A DNA stretch of 64,000 bases from Aphidius gifuensis (Eukaryota > Arthropoda > Insecta > Hymenoptera > Braconidae). The stretch is from the NCBI RefSeq assembly GCF_014905175.1, contig NC_057788.1:28924154-28988153 (forward strand), read 5' to 3'. The position numbers and the translations under genes are program-made. Positions 30,501-41,601 of the stretch are shown here, piece after piece (position 1 is the first letter of the stretch; every line of letters starts with the position of its first letter). The notes beneath the pieces are model-generated. The model was not told the origin of the DNA and did no database searches. It worked only from the letters and a program-made list of their open reading frames with translations.

Positions 30501-33500
30501 GTTAATTTGTTACAAAAAAAAAAATGAAAAAACCATAAGAATTTAAAAGAAATGAAACTAAAAAACAATAAATAGTTAAAATAAAAAAGAAAATGTATTT
30601 TAAAAAACTATCAGACATTTAAAAAAATATAAATTTTGTAATACTTGAAAAAGTTTAAAGAATATTTTCACCATTTAAAATACACTTGTTACAAAATTTT
30701 AATGATACCTTCAATTACAAAACTTGGTTATAAAAAAAAAAAATACATAAAAAAAAAATTTCAAATAATCAAGTGTCAAGTTATTGCATAAAATATAAAG
30801 TAATAATTCATACAATTTAATATTTTTTCATCTACAATTAATATAAAATAAAAATTTTTTATTTCAAACTAAACACCTGTATTTAGTTTGACTATAAAAT
30901 TAATACCGGATTTGAAAGCCCTTAATTTAAAACCAAACATTAAGAAATAATACATTTAACTTGTAATATAATCTAATAATTATACATTTTAATAATTCAC
31001 CATGTCAAATACATCTGCAATACAATAATTATAAACTGTTTGAAAATAAAAAATAAAATAACAAATTCATGCGTGAATGATTTGACAACAATATTTATCA
31101 TAAAAAATAATAAAAAAAACCATAATAATAAATTTTTAAAAATATAAAACTTTCATTATCTTGTAAGTTGTGTAATTTATCTCAATAAGACACAATAAAT
31201 TAATTTTATTATTATTAAACAAACATTTAAAATAATGTTATCTAGATCACACTTAATTTTTTCTTTGATTTGATCAACCTTTTAATAATACTTTCACCAT
31301 TTTGTTAAACAATATTTATAATTGTTCTTTTTTTTGTTTAACAGGCCCACGTTGTATCGGCATTTGAACAATCCTTGCAAAACATGACCCAGAGACTTCA
31401 GCAACTAACAGCAACAGCCGAGAAGAAGGTGGGTCAATTTCCGGTTTTTATTTTTTATTTATAATATTATTATAGTCACTTTGAATATTTATCAAAGTCC
31501 CTTTCTATAATACATATAATAAATACCAAATTTCTATATTCAATGTAGATGATTTGTTATTTTTTATTTTTTTTATTTTTCATTGTATAATCGTTTGATG
31601 ATTGATCAAAATTTTCATCACAATCGACAAGCTAAATGTACATTTCATCAAAAATATTTTTTTATTATGTATATCTACATTTGGCTACTGTTAAATAGAG
31701 AGGGGTTAAAATGAAAAAAAATATATAAAATATTTTATATATACATGAAAGCTTTGGAGAAAAAAAATAAATAGAAAAAAAATCATGCGGGCTTTATTGG
31801 TTGTGGAATAATATTCAAAGTGATTATTTTTTACATAAAAGAAATGGAACAAAAAAAAAATATATATTAAAATGAAGTCTGAATAAATATATACTCATTC
31901 AAAAATTGTAATTCATACTCGACCCACTTCAGACTTATTATTTCCTGTTCTTTTGTCTTTACCTAAAATATTTAATTTCGATACAAAATTTCATGTTAAA
32001 TTTTAGTTTTTATATTGTAATATTTATTTATGAATTTGTGGAAATTATCAAGTTTATTTATTAAATGTAAAAAGAAAAAAAAATTTCAAAAATTAGTTGA
32101 ATTGAAAAAAAATTTAATATGCATAAAAAAGAATTAAAAAAAGACACAAAAATTCAAGAAAAAAATTCAAATACAATAAATGATAATAAGCTAATAAATA
32201 ATGCAGTTACTCGTAAATCAATATTACCAGTTATACCTGGTCTTGAACGTATTATATCAAAAAGAAAATATCAATTATCACCAACATCATCTGATGATAA
32301 AAATTTACTAACAATATCATCAACAAAAACAACAAAATCATCGACAATACGTGAACCAAGTCCAAAACGTATTAAGAAAGATACAAAAGCTACAAAATTA
32401 ATTGAAACAAATGATCATGTTGTTGATAATAATATCAATGACAATTTGATACCATCAACAAGTAAAAAACGTAAAACATTAAAAGAATTAAAACGTCATG
32501 TGGTGATACAAAATACCAAGAATATACAAACAATAGTTGAACATGATCATCAGCCAGGTGTTGTTGTTAATAAATTAATAGCTAAAAAAAATAATAACAA
32601 TGAATCATATAAAAAATTTAATAAAAATGATGATGAAAAAAATAAAAAGCTAGTTAAACAATTATTTAAATCAACTGATGATTGGAGTAGTGATTCGAGT
32701 GATTAGCTTATCAATTAAATATTAATTTTAAAATGAAAAAAAAAGTACAAATAAATTACAAAAGATAATTATTTATTTTAATAGATTTTTAATAATTATT
32801 CATTAATTTTTTTAGGATTCTGAACTTCAAGAACTTCGTGATACAATTGAAAGATTAAGAAAACAAAGTGCTGAAGCAAGTTTAAATAATTCAACATCAC
32901 CAAATGGTAGAAGACATACACTTGGTGAATCAGATAATAATACAACAAATGCTGGTACAAATTATAATAATCATCAAGACACAACAATAGCACGTCAATT
33001 ATCAGCTGATTCAGTAACATCATTAAATTCATTAAGCAGTGCATGTTCAATAAGTAGTCATAATAAAAAAAAAGGATGGTTAAGAAGTTCATTTTCAAAA
33101 GCATTCTCCAGGTCACGCAAGAATAGACATGGTTCAGTATCAGATGCTGATGATTGTAAAGATATTAGTATTATTGGATGTGGTGAATTAAGTGTACCAA
33201 ATAGTCCAAGACTTCCGACATCTGTCAAGCATGAAAATTCACATAATAATCATCATGATAAAATTAATAATGGTGAAAAATCACCAGATTATATTGATAA
33301 TGAATTAACTGATAATAATAGTACAACAGGATTATTTAAAAAAGATGAAGATGTTGATGAATTAAAAAAACAGCTAAGAGAAAAAGATCTTATGATGACA
33401 GACATTAGACTTGAGGCATTGTCATCAGCTCATCAATTAGTATCACTCAAAGATCACATCAACAAAATGCGGGTAAGTTTATTTGCTTTAAATTGATTTT

Positions 33501-35799
33501 TTATAACAAAAAAAAAAAACACCCAAATAATAACATTAAAATTGACAAAAGAATTATTTTTTTTCCCCTTTTTTCCCTCTTCATATCGCTAATAATAATA
33601 ATGACAAAATAAAATTTAAATAATTGAATCTGATAGCCACCCACAGAGAAAAATAAAAGCCAATAATTTAACGGTAGTTAATTTCAAATAATAACATACA
33701 TCTTCCCACTGAAATACATGTTTTAATAATAAAAATAAAAGAAAAAAAAAACATGATAAATTGATTTCGACAGATAATAATTGATAGTAATATGTATTAT
33801 TAAATTTTACAGAATGAAATGCTGAATTTAAAACAGGACAATGAAAGATTACAACGATTAGTAACATCAAAATCATTGACATCATCACAATCATCATTAC
33901 CAAGTGATCCTGATCGTCGTTTTAGCATGACTGAAGTATCATCATCAAATGTCGTAGCAGGTTTAACAAATGGTGATACACATACAACAACAATTGATCA
34001 ATTGGATGATTTACAAATAACACAATCAAATAGCTCACAAATAATAAATAATAATATTAATAATACAACAACAACAACAACAACAACATCAACAACAAAT
34101 GAACCAAATGTAGAACAAGAAACAGATGGTAAACGTATTAATATTGCAATATATATTGGTAGTGAAAATAATTTTAATTTTAATTTAATATCAAGTAATA
34201 ATGATGGTGTTATTGGTGAACCACCAAATTCAATAATATCAAATGTTTGTATATCAAATAAAACAACATGGGATTCACTTGATTCAACAGTTAAAAGACA
34301 TTTTAAAGATTATATTAATCGTGTTGATCCAATAACAAATTTAGGTCTTGGTATTGATTGTTTATCAGCATATCATATTGGTGAAGCATCAAGATATACA
34401 AATGATACACAATATCCAGAATTATTACCATGTGGTTATTTAGTTGGACATGTTAAAACAATATATATTGTATTATCTGGTTATTCATGGCTTGCTATTG
34501 ATACATTAATACCACGTTCAATTGTACAACGTCTTGTATCACAATTATCAGAACATCGACGTTTAATATTATGTGGACCAAGTGGTGCTGGTAAAAGTTA
34601 TCTTGCTGGTAAACTTGCTAATGCATTTGTTGATTTTGATAATAATGATTGTAAAGATATATCATCTGTTGCAACATTTAATGTTGATCATAATACAAGT
34701 AAAGAATTACGTCAATATTTAGTACATATTGCTGAACGTTGTGCATCAAATGCTGGTGATGAATTACCCAGAGTTATTATACTTGAAAATTTACAACATG
34801 CAACATCATTGGGTGAATTATTTAGTGGTTTACCTGGTACAAATTGTTTACCTGGTACACGTAATACATTATCATCATGTCCAGCAATTATTGGTACAAT
34901 GAGTCAAGCAACATGTAATACAACAAATTTACAATTACATCATAATTTTAGATGGGTATTATTTGCAAATAATATGGAACCAGTTAAAGGTTTTTTGGGT
35001 AGATATTTGAGAAGAAAATTATTAGAACATGAATTAAAAGATACAAATAATTTTATTGGTGGTAATGGTATTAAAAATTCAGAAATGGCTGCTGTTGTTG
35101 AATGGCTACCACGTGTATGGTTACATTTAAATAAATTTTTAGAAGGACACAGTAGTACTGATGTTACAATTGGACCAAGATTATTTTTATCATGTCCAAT
35201 GGAAATATCTGGTTCACAAGTATGGTTTACTGATTTATGGAATTATTCAGTTATACCATATTTAGTTGAAACAGTTAGAGAAGGTTTAGCACTTTATGGA
35301 AGAAGACAAACTACCAATGGTAATAACAATAATAATAATAATAACAATGATTGTACTTGGGAAGATCCAACACAATTTATTGTTACAACTTATCCATGGA
35401 TATCATCACATGCTGTTCATGGTGGTAGTGATGCACTTTTAAGATTAAGACCAGATGATGTTGGATATGATGATGTTGGATCAGGACATAATTCTGGTGT
35501 TGGTGCATCAAGTGTTAAGAGTCTTGGTAGTACTCACAGTGACACTGAAGGTGATCCTTTGGTAAGTTGATATTATATTTTATTTTATTCTATATAAAAA
35601 ATAAACAAAATTTATAATAAAATAATTTATTTTATTGTAGTTAAATATGTTAATGAGACTACAGGAAGCAGCCAATTACTCAAATCCACATGGAAATGAC
35701 AGTGATTCAGTAACATCTCTTGATTCATCTCATACAAGACACTCGGAAGAATTAAATACTTCAACTTCCTCATCTAGAGGAGTTGAATCTGCACTTTAA
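1..35799 (+). CDS. sick: Neuron navigator (sickie/NAV2 orthologue), 5'-truncated by window edge
   Basis: Exons read in frame: 1-1461, 2159-2520, 7641-7893, 12268-12669, 12758-12994, 13089-13551, 14102-14243, 14483-14509 (micro-exon), 14765-15003, 15391-15542, 31345-31428, 32816-33472, 33813-35561, 35641-35799 (TAA). The frame is open from base 1, so the N-terminus (a calponin-homology domain in long NAV isoforms) lies upstream. Family signatures are LDKFKLFN, SKRTSSSSGFSSARSEHSDS, SLYSSAEEKQAHELRKLRRE, KKKGWLRSSFSKAFSRSRKN and the end GDPLLNMLMRLQEAANYS. Known role: NAV proteins bind microtubules and actin regulators and guide axon growth; fly sickie acts in neurons. The middle is low-complexity Ser/Asn/Gln with polyQ at about 525-549 and 12457-12540. 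Exon phases match at every junction. Identity is near certain; exact minor exons are less so. Confidence 0.95.
1462..2158 (+). other. Navigator intron, no feature seen
   Basis: AT-rich intron between the first visible exon and exon 2159-2520. The donor is AAG|GTGAAT and the acceptor is TATTTCAG. Apart from homopolymer runs nothing stands out. Confidence 0.8.
4110..4682. repeat. Large inverted repeat (fold-back element)
   Basis: The left arm (about 4110-4320) and the right arm (about 4470-4682) are reverse complements over roughly 200 bases with small differences. GGAACTCGCGATTTT at 4129-4143 pairs with AAAATCGCGAGTTCC at 4646-4660. TTTTCATTCTACGTTT at 4266-4281 pairs with its complement near 4508-4523. 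The central 150 bases contain a weaker direct copy of part of the right arm (about 4369-4420). No transposase is present. The structure suits a non-autonomous fold-back or MITE-like transposon; target-site duplications were not clear. Confidence 0.8.
6960..7060 (+). promoter_or_regulatory. Candidate initiator-type promoter island in navigator intron
   Basis: A GC-richer block in very AT-rich DNA contains TCAGTC at 7015-7020, a match to the insect initiator. A CG-rich GTCGCGTCG lies about 25-30 bases downstream, where a DPE would sit. It lies 0.6 kb before exon 7641-7893. Promoter use is inference. Confidence 0.3.
8040..8440 (+). promoter_or_regulatory. Cluster of CAGCTG E-boxes
   Basis: CAGCTGTT occurs at 8041, 8416 and 8432. 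The last two are 16 bases apart inside a GC-richer island (about 8395-8465). GCAGCTG is the class bound by proneural bHLH proteins in insects, which would suit an enhancer of a neuronal gene. Function is inferred from motif and host gene only. Confidence 0.3.
9915..9930 (+). promoter_or_regulatory. DR4-type nuclear receptor-like site
   Basis: GGGTCA, four spacer bases, then AGGTCG form a direct repeat with DR4 spacing inside a locally GC-richer stretch of the intron. This is motif evidence only. Confidence 0.2.
10630..10760 (+). promoter_or_regulatory. Candidate initiator-type promoter island in navigator intron
   Basis: A compositional island rich in G on the + strand is followed by ACTTCAGTCG at about 10715-10724 (initiator match). 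CGGTTAACG lies some 21-29 bases further on, near DPE spacing. It could start a short navigator isoform. There is no transcript evidence. Confidence 0.3.
13552..14101 (+). other. Navigator intron, no feature seen
   Basis: AT-rich intron. The donor GTATAT leaves one base of a Gly codon that the exon at 14102 completes. Nothing else is recognisable. Confidence 0.75.
14483..14509 (+). CDS. sick: 27-nt micro-exon of navigator
   Basis: An acceptor AG at 14481-14482 and a donor GTATAA from 14510 bracket 27 bases. They read SHLRDRTFP in the frame passed on by the upstream exon (phase 2 in, phase 2 out). The upstream exon ends NRSNSI and the downstream exon starts STKSEKMYPSML, so inclusion or skipping both keep frame. 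The preceding 20 bases are moderately pyrimidine-rich. It may be an alternatively used neuronal micro-exon; transcript data are needed to confirm it. Confidence 0.55.
15004..15390 (+). other. Navigator intron, no feature seen
   Basis: A short AT-rich intron with donor GTAAGT and acceptor TTTTCACAG, immediately before the coiled-coil exon 15391-15542. Confidence 0.8.
15543..23261 (+). other. First part of the 15.8 kb navigator intron
   Basis: AT-rich sequence up to the alternative first exon. Notable pieces are a GC-richer initiator-like island at 15760-16060, a GC patch near 16560-16600, short TTTCGAAA repeats near 17812-17840, a CRE-like ACGTCA near 18176 and a GAT trinucleotide run near 19695-19715. 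No further coding exon could be supported. Confidence 0.7.
15760..16192 (+). promoter_or_regulatory. Candidate internal promoter and non-coding first exon
   Basis: A GC-richer block ends in CTTTCAGTTTGCG at about 15992-16004 (initiator match at TCAGTT). CGTTG lies at 16021, near DPE spacing. A strong donor-like TTTTGT|GTAAGTG follows at 16192/16193, so a short untranslated leader exon is possible. All of this is inference from motifs. Confidence 0.3.
23262..25181 (+). CDS. sick: Probable alternative first coding exon of navigator
   Basis: The exon starts at an ATG in good context (AAAACAAAATGG) with no long ORF in front, and stays open for 640 codons to a CAG|GTAAAT donor at 25181/25182. It leaves in phase 0, as does exon 15391-15542, so it can splice to 31345 without disturbing frame. 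The protein starts MDLNICSRRVHDGYATIRAR and ends YRHRSCPSLQ. It is Asp/Asn/Ser-rich with short conserved-looking basic islands (GTLRRKNNK, CDTLPSRKLKSITRT, FATLPRRRETI). It shows no recognisable domain. Codon use matches neighbouring navigator exons. It could instead be a separate nested gene, but no stop follows in the exon and the donor is strong, which favours an internal promoter isoform. Confidence 0.75.
25182..31344 (+). other. Second part of the 15.8 kb navigator intron, no gene seen
   Basis: About 6.2 kb of AT-rich DNA from the donor of the alternative first exon to the acceptor TTTAACAG before 31345. There are GC-richer patches near 25630-25740 and 29700-29760. ORFs in it are short, rich in Phe, Lys and Ile, and look like chance. 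Confidence 0.75.
31429..32118 (+). other. Navigator intron flank before nested ORF
   Basis: AT-rich DNA between the 84-base coiled-coil exon and the nested ORF at 32119. No TATA box or other signal is clear. Confidence 0.7.
32119..32706 (+). CDS. Nested single-exon ORF in navigator intron, unknown nuclear-type protein
   Basis: An intact 195-codon ORF lies wholly inside the intron between exons 31345-31428 and 32816-33472, in the same direction. The intron is otherwise non-coding. The product is strongly basic in its middle, with nuclear-localisation-like clusters (PSPKRIKKDTK, SKKRKTLKELKRH), and ends in an acidic Ser tail (DDWSSDSSD). Composition and codon choice resemble genes of the window rather than random AT-rich DNA: no stop in 195 codons at this AT content is unlikely by chance. 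No family is recognised. It could be a nested gene, a retroposed copy that lost its introns, or a rarely retained cassette. No TATA box is obvious upstream. Confidence 0.6.
   Translation: MHKKELKKDTKIQEKNSNTINDNKLINNAVTRKSILPVIPGLERIISKRKYQLSPTSSDDKNLLTISSTKTTKSSTIREPSPKRIKKDTKATKLIETNDHVVDNNINDNLIPSTSKKRKTLKELKRHVVIQNTKNIQTIVEHDHQPGVVVNKLIAKKNNNNESYKKFNKNDDEKNKKLVKQLFKSTDDWSSDSSD
33473..33812 (+). other. Navigator intron, no feature seen
   Basis: 340-base intron with donor CGG|GTAAGT and acceptor TTTTACAG. The - strand ORF across it is a shadow. Confidence 0.8.
33813..35561 (+). CDS. sick: Navigator exon carrying the AAA+ ATPase-like domain
   Basis: This 583-codon exon opens with the end of the coiled coil (NEMLNLKQDNERLQRLV). 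After a Thr/Asn-rich linker it carries the NAV C-terminal P-loop domain. The Walker A motif GPSGAGKS lies at 34575-34598. The Walker B-like strand reads VIILENLQ rather than the classical hhhhDE, as in other NAV proteins (known family trait). Later signatures are GTMSQATC, LQLHHNFRWVLFANN, VKGFLGRYLRRKL, TIGPRLFLSCP, VWFTDLWNYSVIPYLVE and WEDPTQFIVTTYPW. A species-specific Asn run lies at about 35320-35347. The donor after GDPL joins the last 53-codon exon in phase 0. Confidence 0.95.
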
Positions 35800-37290
35800 A
35801 TTCATTTGTCACTTATTTTAACAAGCATGCCATTTGTAAAGCAAAAAAACAAAACGATATAATTTTATTTTTATTTATATAATTATTTATTAGAAAAAAA
35901 AAAAAAAAAAAAAAAAACAAATTGACGAGAACAAACAAAATAATAAATATTAAAATTTATAAAACTGCCTAATTTTTTAAACAACAATATAAATAAATTA
36001 TTCAAATTGTCTACGAAAATATTGTTCAACAGGTTCTAATAATTAATATAAATATATTTCAATGTATAATGGCGATAATTAAATGTTTCGAATTAAGTAA
36101 CTTTCTATAAAATGTCATTGAAAACAAACGGCGTAAGTAATAAATCAAGCACATTATTATTTTGCATATAAAAAAAAAAAAAGGAGAATTGTATTTTTAA
36201 AAAATATACATTTGAATAATAATTTTACACGAAAAAATATAAAATATAAAATATCAATTACAGATGAGTGCCTAGTAGGCGATATATGAATTTTCAAACA
36301 GTATTAAAAATAAATAAATAAATAAAAAATCATGACATTAATAATTGATTGGCAATTCAATTGACAGCCATAAAATCAAAGAATAAAATTAATTAGTATA
36401 ATGATTTAGTTTCTGAATGAATTGTGTATTCAAAATTAATTTATATATTTATATAAATTCGCTAAAAAAAAAGAAAAACAAAAAAAAAAAGAAAAGTTAT
36501 ATATATTTAATTTAAGAAAAGCGATAAATGAAAAATGTTGATATAAATAATAGTAATTAATATTAGTGATAATTATGATAAATAATGAATGTACGAATCA
36601 TGATAAAAAATATTCTGTGTAAAATTTATAACTAGCAGATAAGATCGTGAGTACTTCTGGTCATTTTTAATTTGTAAATATTATTTTAAAATACGCAATA
36701 TAAAAAATTAAATTTTTAAAAGTAAATTAATAAATAAATGACAATGTCAAAATGAAAAAATTCAAAATTAAATGAATGGCTGCAAAGACCAAATATAAAA
36801 AAAAGCCAATTGAATTTTTGAATAATAAAAATATTAATATAAATATATTAGTATATTCCAATGATCATGTTCAATAAAAATATAAGGTCAATATTTCTAC
36901 ACGGTAATCTTATTGTATGACGAATTGGATTGATCGGAAAAAATATATTAAAAGAAAAAAAAAAAAAATAATGATCTACACTTTTATTGTGCTGTTAATG
37001 TGATTAAAATTGATATAATTTTATTTTTCTTTTTATGTTTATAAACAATTTAATAAATTTTATATAGACTCATGAAAATAATTTTTAAATAACTGATAAA
37101 TCAATGTGAAATTATACAGATTTTTTAAACTGGTATTTGTACAGCGATTGCACTCGATTTATTAGAATAATTAATTGTGTCATAAATAAATTTATACGAA
37201 GCGATATATATTAAAAAGAAATAATAATAAAATATTTAATTAAACCTGACATACATTATCGAGTTATTTCCTGAACAATAGCTTACATCC
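35800..37290 (+). other. Probable navigator 3' UTR and intergenic DNA
   Basis: Very AT-rich sequence after the navigator stop, with a long poly-A tract near 35893-35917 and several AATAAA-type signals. No ORF is supported. Confidence 0.6.
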
Positions 37291-37294
37291 TAAA

Positions 37295-37505
37295 TAATTT
37301 ATTTTAAAAAAATTACGAGGATGGCTCAACCCCATCATAGACAAAAAAATTAAAAATAGTTAAAATCCACCCTCTACCCCCTTTTGACCATTTCAAAAAT
37401 TATAAATTTTTTTCCAAACCAGCTTAGATCTTAGACAATTTAATAAAAAAAAAACTACGAGGATAGCTCAACTCTACCATAGTTAAAAAAATTAAAAACC
37501 AGTAG
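37295..37505. repeat. Pair of diverged direct repeats ahead of the minisatellite
   Basis: Two imperfect copies about 140 bases apart share ACGAGGATRGCTCAACYC followed by a CATAG and an A-rich tail (near 37314 and 37456). They lie directly in front of the 123-bp array and may be part of the same repeat locus. Confidence 0.5.
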
Positions 37506-37524
37506 TTGTCGTAAAATCGTATAA

Positions 37525-39085
37525 ATATAATTCCCTAATAAATTTAATTTTTGGTCCGGCGAAATTTAAAAAAAATAGTATTTTGTATTAGGAGAATATA
37601 ATTAGCAAAGAGGTATTTTATGATTTTTAAAGTTTACTTCTGTTTATATTATAATTCCCTGATAAATTTAATTTTCGGTCCGGCGGAATTTAAAAAAAAT
37701 AGCATTTTGTATCAGGAAAGTATAATTAGCGAAGGAGTATTTCATTATTTATAAAGTTCACCTCTTTTAAAATATAATTCCCTAATAAAATAAATTTTTG
37801 GTCCGGCGAAATATGAAAAAAATAGCATTTTGTATCAGGAGAATATAATTAGCAAAGAGGTATTTTATAATTTTTAATGTTCACCTCTTTCAAAATATAA
37901 TTCCCTAATAAAATAAATTTTTGGTCGGGCGGAATTTAAAAAAAATTAGCATTTTGTATCAGGAGAATATAATTAGCAAAGAGGTATTTCATAATTTATA
38001 AAGTTTACCTCTTTTATAATATAATTCCCTAATAAATTTAATTTTTGGTCCGGCGAAATTTAAAAAAAATAGCATTATCTATTGGGAGAATATAATTAGC
38101 AAAGAGGTATTTCATGATTTATAAACTTCACCTCTTTTAAAATATAATTCCCTAATAAAATAAATTTTTGGTCCGGCGAAATTAAAAAAAAATAGTATTT
38201 TGTATCAGGAGAATATAATTAGCAAAGAGGTATTTCATAATTTATACAGTTTACCTCTTTTATAATATAATTCCTTAATAAAATAAATTTTTGGTCGGGT
38301 GGAATTTAAAAAGAATAGCATTTTCTATTGGGAGAATATAATTAGCAAAGAGGTATTTCATATTTTATAAAGTTTACCTCTTTTATAATATAATTCCCTA
38401 ATAAATTTAATTTTTGGTCCGGCGAAATTGAAAAAAAATAGCATGTTGTATCAGGAGAATATAATTAGGAAAGAGGTATTCGATGTTTTCTGAAGTTTAC
38501 CTCTTCTACAATATTTTTTCCTGATAAAATAAATTTTTGGTCCCGCGAAATTTAAAAAAAATTGCATTTTGTATCAGAAGAAAATAATTAGCAAATTGGT
38601 GTTTTATAAAGTTTACCTTTTCTATAATATATTTCCCTAATAAAATAAATTTTAGGTATCAGGAGAAATTTGAAAAAAATAGAATTTTGTATCAGGAGAA
38701 TATAATTAGCAACGAGATATTCTATGATTTGTGAAGCTAATCCATTTTATAATATTTTTCCCTAATAAAATACATTTTTGGTCCGGCAAAATTCAGAAAA
38801 AATAGCATTTTGTTTTAGGAGAAAATGTTTAGCAAAGAGGTATTTCATGTTTTATAAAGTTGACCTCTTCTATAATATATTTCCCTAATAAAATAAATTT
38901 TTAGTCCAGCGAAATTTAAAAAAAAATAGCATTTTGTATTAGGAGAATATAATTAGCAAAGAGGTATTCGGTGTTTATAAAGTTTACCTCCTCTATAATA
39001 TGTTCTCTTAATAACATAAATCTTTTGTTGAAATTTAAAAAAAAAAAAAATAACATTTTGTATTAGGAGAATATATTGTTCTGTT
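37525..39085. repeat. Minisatellite, about 12.5 units of about 123 bp
   Basis: The anchor TTCCCTAATAAA (or a near match) recurs at 37531, 37655, 37778, 37901, 38025, 38148, 38271, 38394, 38518, 38633, 38758 and 38881, with a decayed unit near 39003. The spacing is 123-124 bases apart from one 115 and one 125. Each unit also has TTTTTGGTCCGGCGAAAT, AGCATTTTGTATCAGGAGAA and a hairpin whose arms AAAGAGGTA and TACCTCTTT (for example 37978-37986 and 38006-38014) are separated by 19 bases. Units decay towards the right end. There is no coding potential. Confidence 0.92.
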
Positions 39086-39252
39086 GATGAAATCAACACA
39101 TAATCATAGGTAAATGCTATGTCTGTTTATACTTAATTTATGTTTATTGTTTTATCTCACACTGACTAATTATCCAATTTTTTTTCTTTATTATTTTTCT
39201 ATTTAACATTTAAATTATTTATCTACATAATATATAAAATTTATCTAAATAT

Positions 39253-40975
39253 TTATCGATGATCTAGAATAACATTCGATGCATAATTATTATTTTTCAA
39301 GCATGCTTCAACAACAGCAAAAACAGTCAACAATCTTCTGTCCATAGCACTTAAATGATCATCAGTTATCAATGGCAATACATCAGCCATTGTTGATTCA
39401 TGAACAAGAAGTTTACCCAATGATTCACTCAATGCACCACCTCCAAATAACTGCAATCTATCCCAAGTTGTTTTATGAATCCTAAAAAAACAATAAAACA
39501 AACATTAACGATAATCAAATTCCAGAAACAAATATGATTAATGTCGATTGGTAAACACTTACATGCAACACTGATAAAGTGGAGCAAGAATATCAATATG
39601 ATCAACATCTGGATTAGCAAAACTTTTGCCATTATCAATTAAAAGTACAGCTGGATTATGAAAATTATCTTCCATCAATTCATAATGATGTCTATCACCA
39701 TTGTCAATTAAAAAATCAAATATTGATGTATCAATTAAATCTAAAAGTCTACTTGATGATTGTGGTGCATAAGTCTTTGCCTCTTTTACCTATTACATAA
39801 ATAAAAAAACAAATAAATTGCCACGTCAATTTATAAATTAAATATATTAATTATTAAAAATAAAATATACAAACTCTATCACAATAACTTTGATCACTCT
39901 CCCAGAGTGCATATTTATTTTTCTTATATGTTCGTTGCCATGGATTACGATGTTTTGATAATTTAAGATGTTCTGGTAGCCATAAAATAACAGCACCTTC
40001 TAGATCATCATTTTTACTACAAACTGAATCATTTGATGAACAATAATGACATGTACCATAAACACAAGTTTCATTTGATGATTCAAATATTGTTTGTTTT
40101 AATTTATCAGTTGCAATATTTTTTATTTCACTTAGTTTTACTGTAAAATTTTTAAACTCAATTATTATTTGATTCGTTGGATTTAAAATATGTCCAAGAT
40201 TTATTAATACTTACATTTTCTTATGACTGTAAGTGGTACACGTCGTAGACCAAGTAATGATGACAAATGAAATGCAACAATTTCAGCATTATGTCTATCT
40301 TTGCCATAATAAACTGGACCATTTAAAATAGCATCTCTTGTGTACCATTGTGGTTTAAATAATGCTTTAACACCACCTTCAAATGTCAACATTAATTTTA
40401 ACTGTGTACCAACTCCTGAATTATCAACTTTAATTATATTTTTTTTTCTTAATGCATTTAATATTGTGCCAAGTTCTGGTGCAGCTGCTGGTAATAATTG
40501 ATGAGCATCTGGCCACTTGAAAAACATTAAAAACAAATACTTAAATTACACATAAAAAAATTAATTATTTAATAAATTTTTCGAAATAACTTACATTTAT
40601 ATTTGGTATACTCCAAATGTCTTTTTGTACATTTGGCATTATTTTTAATTCATTCAATAATCTATCAATCAATAAAATATAATTATTATTCTTTTTAAAA
40701 AATTTCGATGGTAGCAAACGCATTTCTGATTTAATTTTATCTTCAATTTCTTTTGTTATTATTTTTCTATTATTATTTTTTAATCTATTGTTTAATTTAA
40801 TTTTTGTATTATCATTTTTTATATTTATTATTGGTAATGTTTTTGTATAATATTTATTATTATTATTATTGTCAAGTGAATTATCAACAATCATACGAAC
40901 AAAGTAAATATTAACTGTGAGTACAAGTAACAAAAGACCACCAAGTGCAAATAATGCGCATCTTCGACCAATCAT
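39253..40975 (-). CDS. FAM20B: Glycosaminoglycan xylosylkinase (FAM20B)
   Basis: Five exons on the - strand: 40975-40595, 40515-40215, 40140-39875, 39789-39563, 39481-39253; 467 aa. Known role: phosphorylates xylose in the proteoglycan linkage tetrasaccharide in the Golgi, permitting glycosaminoglycan extension. A type II signal anchor (ALFALGGLLLLVLTVNIYFV) lies at residues 6-26, followed by an Asn/Lys-rich stem. The kinase core shows LKLMLTFEGGVKALFKPQWY, GPVYYGKDRHNAEIVAFHLS, CVYGTCHYC, LWLPEHLKLSKHRNPWQRTY, the catalytic GDRHHYE (Asp348) and metal-binding LLIDNGKSF (Asp368). Exon 3 must end with donor GTTTGT to stay in phase. Human FAM20B is 409 aa; the extra length is in the stem. Confidence 0.95.
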
Positions 40976-41601
40976 CTGTAATTTTAATAATAAATTTATT
41001 AATAAAAAAAAACATTAAATATAAATAAATGTATTATTTATTTAAAACAATTATTTTGGCTACTGTGGGAGTGGTCCATCAAATTATTTTTTAATGTTTC
41101 GAAAATAACGTTAAATTAAATATTTATGTTACCTTGGATTTATGATAATTGTCCAGGCTATTAAATTACATGTGTCATAATTTATCATGACTCTTTTTTT
41201 GTATTAATTAATAATTAAAACACTATTTATTTACCGGCACAAGAAAGTGCAACTTGCTCAATGTCGCCATGTTTATTTACATTTTTTTTTTTTTTCTAAC
41301 ACAAGTGTCAACACACATACACTACACCACCCAACATGCAGATTAAATTTCGAAAAGAAAAAAGAGGCAAGTATCAATTGATAATCGAAAAATAAGATAC
41401 AGATATTTTTATTATTTTTTTTCGAATTAAGAAAAGCAATAAAATTAATAATTCAAATGATTAATAAAATATTTTTATGATAAAAATTAATTTTATTGTT
41501 TAAAATAGTAATAATTTTATTTTTTATGAATTTAAAATGAAAATTTTATAATTAGAAACAGAAATTTCTTGTTTAATTAAATTTTATATTTCTAATTAAT
41601 A
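40976..41601. other. Intergenic region upstream of FAM20B
   Basis: AT-rich sequence between the FAM20B start and the 3' end of the next gene. A GC-richer block at about 41230-41340, including GTCGCCATG, probably holds the FAM20B transcription start. No gene is seen. Confidence 0.6.

Noticed and set aside
37525..39085. Array considered as a coding repeat or a CRISPR-like locus
   Set aside because: Units have stops in all frames, no unique spacers and uniform decay, so a minisatellite fits.
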